From: Antilocapra americana
Taxonomy: Eukaryota > Chordata > Mammalia > Artiodactyla > Antilocapridae
Length of the DNA stretch: 64,000 nucleotides
Reading direction: 5' to 3'
Assembly (NCBI GenBank): GCA_007570785.1
Contig: ML660777.1
Coordinates: 2,311,845 to 2,375,844, forward strand
In this document: piece by piece, positions 59,929 through 64,000 of the stretch
Layout: each line of letters opens with the position of its first letter
Numbering within the stretch: the stretch's first letter is position 1
The notes under the pieces: model-generated
Seen by the model: the letters and a program-made list of their open reading frames with translations, nothing else
The model's database searches: none
Told to the model about the DNA's origin: nothing
Made by a program: the position numbers and the translations under genes

Positions 59929-61063
59929 CAGTTCAGTTCAGTCTTTCAGTCGAGTCTGATTCTTTGAGACCCCATGAATCACAGCATGCCAGGCCTTCTT
60001 GTCCATCACCAAATCCCAGAGTCTACCCAAACCCATGTTCATCGAGTCAGTGATGTCATCCAGCCATCTCATCCTCTGTCTTCCCCTTCTCCTCCTGCCC
60101 CCAATCCTTCCCAGCATCAGGGTCTTTTCCAATGAGTCAACTCTTCGCATCAGGTGGCCAAAGTATTGGAGTTTCAGCTTCAACATCAGTACTTCCAGTG
60201 AACACCCAGGACTGATCTCCTTTAGGATGGACTGGATGGATCTCCTTGCAGTCCAAGGGACTCTCAAGAGTCTTCTCCAGTGGTTTAAAAGCATCAATTC
60301 TTCGGCGCTCAGTTCTGTTCACTGTCCAACTCTCACATCCATACATGACCACTGGAAAAACCATAGCCTTGACTAGACAGACCTTTGTGGGTAAAGTAAT
60401 GTCTCTGCTTTTTAGTATGCTATTTAGGTTGGTCATAACTTTCCTTCCAAGGAGTAAGTGTCTTTTAATTTCATGGCTGCAATCACCATCAGCAGTGATT
60501 TTGGAGCTCCCCAAAACAAAGTCTGCCACTGTTTCCACTGTTTCCCCATCTATTTCCCATGAAATGATGGGACCAGATGCCATGATCTTAGCTTTAAGAC
60601 TGTTGAGCTTTAAGCCAATTTTTTCACTCTCCTCTTTCACTTTCATCAAGAAACTTTTTAATTCCTCTTCACTTTCTGCCATAAGGGTAGTGTCATATGT
60701 ATATCTGAGGTTATTGATATTTCTCCCGGCAATCTTGATTCCAGCTTGTGCTTCTTCCAGCCCAGCATTTCTCATGATGTACTCTGCATATAAACTAAAT
60801 AAGCAGAGTGACAATATACAGCCTTGACATACTCCTTTTCGTATTTGGAACCAGCCTGTTGTTCCATGTCCAGTTCTAACTGTTGCTTCCTGACCTGCAT
60901 ACAGGTTTCTCAAGAGACAGGTCAGATGGTCTGGTATTCCCATCTCTTTAAGAATTTTCCACAGTTTATTGTGATCCCCATAGTCAAAAGCTTTGGCATA
61001 GTCAATAAAGCAGAAATAGATGTTTTTCTGGAACTCTCTTGCTTTTTCCATGATACAGCGGAT
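59929..61063 (-). mobile_element. BovB LINE, 5'-truncated, 304-codon RT frame
   Basis: Antisense copy covering the RT core, thumb and 3' end. The frame at 60137-61051 is open for 304 codons, the longest in the window, and shows Phe-Ile-Asp-Tyr-Ala-Lys-Ala-Phe, Lys-Gly-Val-Cys-Gln-Gly-Cys and Met-Tyr-Gly-Cys-Glu-Ser-Trp. The catalytic box is altered: Tyr-Thr-Tyr-Asp (60703-60692) instead of Tyr-Ala-Asp-Asp, so the first catalytic Asp is lost and the enzyme would be inactive. It lacks the endonuclease and 5' UTR. AGGTCACT at 59921-59928 and 61064-61071 is the target-site duplication. A second frame (59938-60297) carries the shifted C-terminus. Confidence 0.95.
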
Positions 61064-61786
61064 AGGTCACTACAAGGCAATAAAAAACATGCTGTCGGAG
61101 GGGAAGCAAAGAGTGTTGTGTGAGCTTGTGGGAGATGTTTCAGACCCACACTTAGGAGATCATGGAAAAATTTTTTGAGAAAGAAATATCTCAACACAAC
61201 CTTTAATTCAAAATAAATAAGTGCAATGCAAGTAGAGAAGGGCCCAGGGTGGAAGAGAACAGAAGCCCCTATGAAAGGTACAGAGGAGCCAAGAGCACAG
61301 TGAACTTAAGACACTGTGGAACTAGAGACATACTGGAAAGCTGTTGTGGGCAAGTCTAAGATGCAGAGTGACCAGGAGTGAGTCTGTGGAATGTGTGGCC
61401 AAGAACTGTGGTTCAAGGTACTAGAAGGCCTAGGGAGCCTCTGTGAAGCTTTAAGCAAACAAGACATGACAAAATTTGCTTTTTCAAAAACTTCCCCTGG
61501 GGGCAGTGAACTGCTAAAGGGGACAGGGTGGTGGGACTAGAAGCTAGTTGAAGTGTTGCACTAATCCAAGGGATAATAGCTTGAATTAGAAAATGAAGTT
61601 CACAAATATGGGAAATATTCAGAAAGGAGAATGAATAACATTTTGGGGTAGGTTGTATGTGTGCAGAAAAGAAGAGCTTAGAGTGAGGCACAGGTTCTGA
61701 TTTTGAGAGTGAAGTGCATAGCTTTATCCATTGAACTGTGTTTGGCTGCATATGGTAGGAAACGTGGGTCAGTGATTTTAAATCAG

Positions 61787-61955
61787 TCGTTTTTAAAGTG
61801 CATTTCTTGAACAAACAGCACTAGCATCACCTGGGAGCATGTTAGAGATGTGAATTCTTGAGTCCCACTTATATACCTACTTCATCAAAGTCTCTGGAAT
61901 TGGAACTGAGCAGTATCTATTTCAGAAGTTGTTGCAGGTTACGTTTGAGAACCAC
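61787..61955 (+). mobile_element. MER5A-type MITE
   Basis: 'agcactagcatcacctgggagcatgttagagatgtgaattc' and 'gtttgagaaccactggt' mark a sense MER5A copy inserted in the L2. Confidence 0.85.
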
Positions 61956-62039
61956 TGGTTTGAATCACCAGAACCACTGATTTGAATCACCGTTTGAGAG
62001 AAAAGCAACCTTAATGTTATGTGGCAGCCTGGATGGGAA

Positions 62040-62165
62040 GGGAGTTTGGGGGAGAATGAATGCATGCATGTGGCTGAGTCACTTTGCTATGCACCTGAAA
62101 CTATCACAACATTATCCATCAGCTATACTCCATTATAAAATAAAAAGCTTTAGAAAAAGAGGAGA
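62040..62165 (+). repeat. L1 3' UTR-like fragment
   Basis: 'atgtggctgagtcactttgctatgcacctgaaactatcacaacatt' and 'atcagctatactccattataaaataaaa' match the common 3' end of cetartiodactyl L1 copies, with an A-rich tail. Confidence 0.65.
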
Positions 62166-62540
62166 GAAGAGCAGTCTGAAGAATGGGGCTCTAGTTCTGC
62201 TTCTTTGCCATTCTTTTGATTCTGTCTTCTGTTGTATCATGTGTTTGTCCTCAGGCAAATTCTCAGGCAAATTCTGGCTGGAAACACAAGATGCCTACCA
62301 ATTTCAGGTAACAATGCAAGGCAACAAAGTTCAAGGGCAATCAAGGGGGCAGTTTCTTCCTGTGTCTTTTATGGAATGAGAACCCTTTTCCAGAAACATC
62401 TTGGTACATTTCAGTTCTTGTCTCATTGGCTAGAATTTTATCACATGCTCATGGAAACCTACTTACTGGTGAGGGAAATGATTCTCTCATTATTGATTTA
62501 AAGTAGTTTTAACCAACCAAGACACACCAGGGCTAGAGCT
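62166..62540. other. Intergenic, no gene seen
   Basis: The frames at 62014-62379 and 62232-62501 span repeat borders and are not supported as genes. A 13-bp repeat 'caaattctcaggc' type duplication occurs near 62255-62275. Confidence 0.4.
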
Positions 62541-63430
62541 CAGGGGTCTTGTGGAGGAGGGTGAAAATTTGGAACAAACTTGTGGTTTTATTGAGGAGGG
62601 AAAGGGCAAGGATGGAGTCGGGCAGGCATCCAGATACATTTGCTGTCCAGTGGCAGCATTCACTGGGAAACAGACACCAAGAGGAAAAGTAGAAATGATG
62701 GGACTAAAAGTGAATTCAGCTTTTGATGGATTACATTTTGGATCTTATCCGACATAGAAATGGAGACATCCAGAAGGCAGTTGATTATGGAGATATGAAG
62801 CCCTAGAGAAAATTCCTGGCTAAAGATTACTTGGGAATCATGAATTTAAAGCTAGAAATTTTTGCCAAGGGAGAGATGAAATCACCCATGAAGAGTATAT
62901 ACAGTAAACACAGAAGAGTCTCTAGGAGATCACAGAAGAAACCAAGCATTGAGCATAGGAGGGGGGTCTGAGGAGGAGGCTGAGAAAAACGAAGGCAATT
63001 TAGTGTCATGGGCCTCAAAGGAAAAAAAAATGTTAAATAAGGCGAGCGGTCAGTTTCAAGTGCTACAGCAGTTTCGAGTTAGATAAAGTCTTTAAGTTGT
63101 GAACTGTTGCAGTGGCATAGTTGAGATAGCATCTGTATTTCAGTGAGGGATGGGAATGGAGAAACAGGCAACCCTCTATTGACACATGACTGGACAGAGT
63201 TTTTGAAAATGAGGAAAAAAATAGGCAGTGTCAAAATCATATTTAGACAGGATATTAGACAGAAACATTGTAAAGCTGGAATGTTTCTTTCAGTTAATTA
63301 GGTAAGATTTTAGGGTTTCAAAACTTTTTGAATGAATTGTTCTATTCGAGAGAAACATTGAGGCAATTTTTGCCCAGCAAAGACCTGGCATGGAATGGAA
63401 TAAGGAGACCTCATGAGTAAAAGAAGAGAG

Positions 63431-64000
63431 AAGAGGAGGAAAGAGAAGGTGACATAGAAATGTAAGAACTCCTGGACTATATTATCTAAATATGAAGACA
63501 ATGTTAAAACACAGAAAACTATAAATAGTGGACAATAAATTGTTCGTGTTTTAGAAGTGACTGTAATTGCTGTGGGAGGTCAGATAAGTGAGATTAAAAG
63601 TTAATCCACTATCATGAGATACAAGTCAAACTCTCAGAGGGACGTTAGCTCTTTAAAGCCAAGTGATACAATTTAAAGGATGATCACAGTCGTCTTGGTT
63701 AACCTAGGTGTTTGGGATCACTTTATTGTCAAGATTTAGCTCTGTATACACTTCTAAATTGCCTTCTATAATGATGCACAGTCATTAACTAAGTGTCTTT
63801 GTTGTCTGTACCTCCAAAGGTATCAAATTAAAGTGGCCTTTTAAATACTGAATGATCCAACTGAAAGAGCACTTAGTCCATGTCATTTTAAGACATGTTG
63901 TATCATTTAATTTAGAATTCTGTGTCTCCCAGAATAGTTCTATTTATCTCATCTACCTCATCGATTGATGTGAAGACAAATGTGAAATATATGATTTTAA
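63431..64000. other. Right end of window, no gene seen
   Basis: AT-rich single-copy-looking DNA. If the gene at 55.8-59.8 kb is real, its 5' exons should lie in or beyond this part; none could be placed. Confidence 0.45.

Larger units (their letters stand above)
59831..63430 (-). repeat. Long degraded L2 LINE, interrupted
   Basis: Antisense L2 in collinear pieces: 3' end at 59831-59928 ('gtggtccctgatctcc', 'gaggagacagg'), then 61072-61750 (for example 'aagctagttgaagtgttgcactaatccaagggataatagcttg') and 62540-63430 ('gaaatggagacatccagaaggcagttga', 'gagatgaaatcaccc', 'ctctaggagatca'). Interrupted by BovB, a MER5A-type MITE and L1-like DNA. About 2.3 kb of L2 in total. No frame survives. Confidence 0.65.

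Noticed and set aside
1..64000. CRISPR arrays, operons, bacterial-type systems, rRNA genes
   Set aside because: None seen; the sequence is a vertebrate nuclear locus and the repeats are transposons and microsatellites.

Overview
This window is nuclear DNA from a ruminant, almost certainly a bovid. It carries many RTE-type BovB LINE fragments, tRNA-derived Bov-tA SINEs, CHR-type SINEs and ruminant L1 3' ends, on a background of old mammalian repeats (L2, MIR, hAT-Charlie/MER5A). The species (cattle, buffalo, sheep, goat and so on) cannot be fixed from the sequence alone.

The one gene recognised with confidence is STXBP5 (tomosyn-1), on the minus strand at the left edge. Coding exon 1 (5225-5377) and exon 2 (3909-4006) join in phase to give the tomosyn N-terminus. 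The donor of exon 2 is a textbook U12-type (minor spliceosome) site. The 5' UTR and promoter lie in a GC-rich CpG island (about 5100-6560) broken by 400 unsequenced bases (5709-6108). About 2 kb further out, at 7490-7650, CCAAT boxes and a ZNF143/THAP11-type motif suggest a second promoter. It could serve a divergent non-coding transcript; the human locus has an antisense RNA, STXBP5-AS1, in this arrangement.

From about 7.7 to 55 kb no protein gene could be supported. This is an AT-rich upstream region filled with nested repeats. Two BovB copies (10981-11996 and 22812-26470) have their 5' part inverted relative to the 3' part, as in twin-primed retrotransposition; the first is bounded by a perfect 15-bp target-site duplication.

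At 55.8-59.85 kb, on the minus strand, three (possibly four) exon-like segments have consensus splice sites and matching phases (all phase 1), ending in a stop codon. They predict the C-terminal part of an unrecognised protein: a possible transmembrane segment and a tyrosine-containing tail with an ITIM-like motif. This is the best candidate for something undescribed. The right end (about 59.8-63.4 kb) is mostly one long degraded L2 split by a BovB whose reverse-transcriptase frame is still open for 304 codons.
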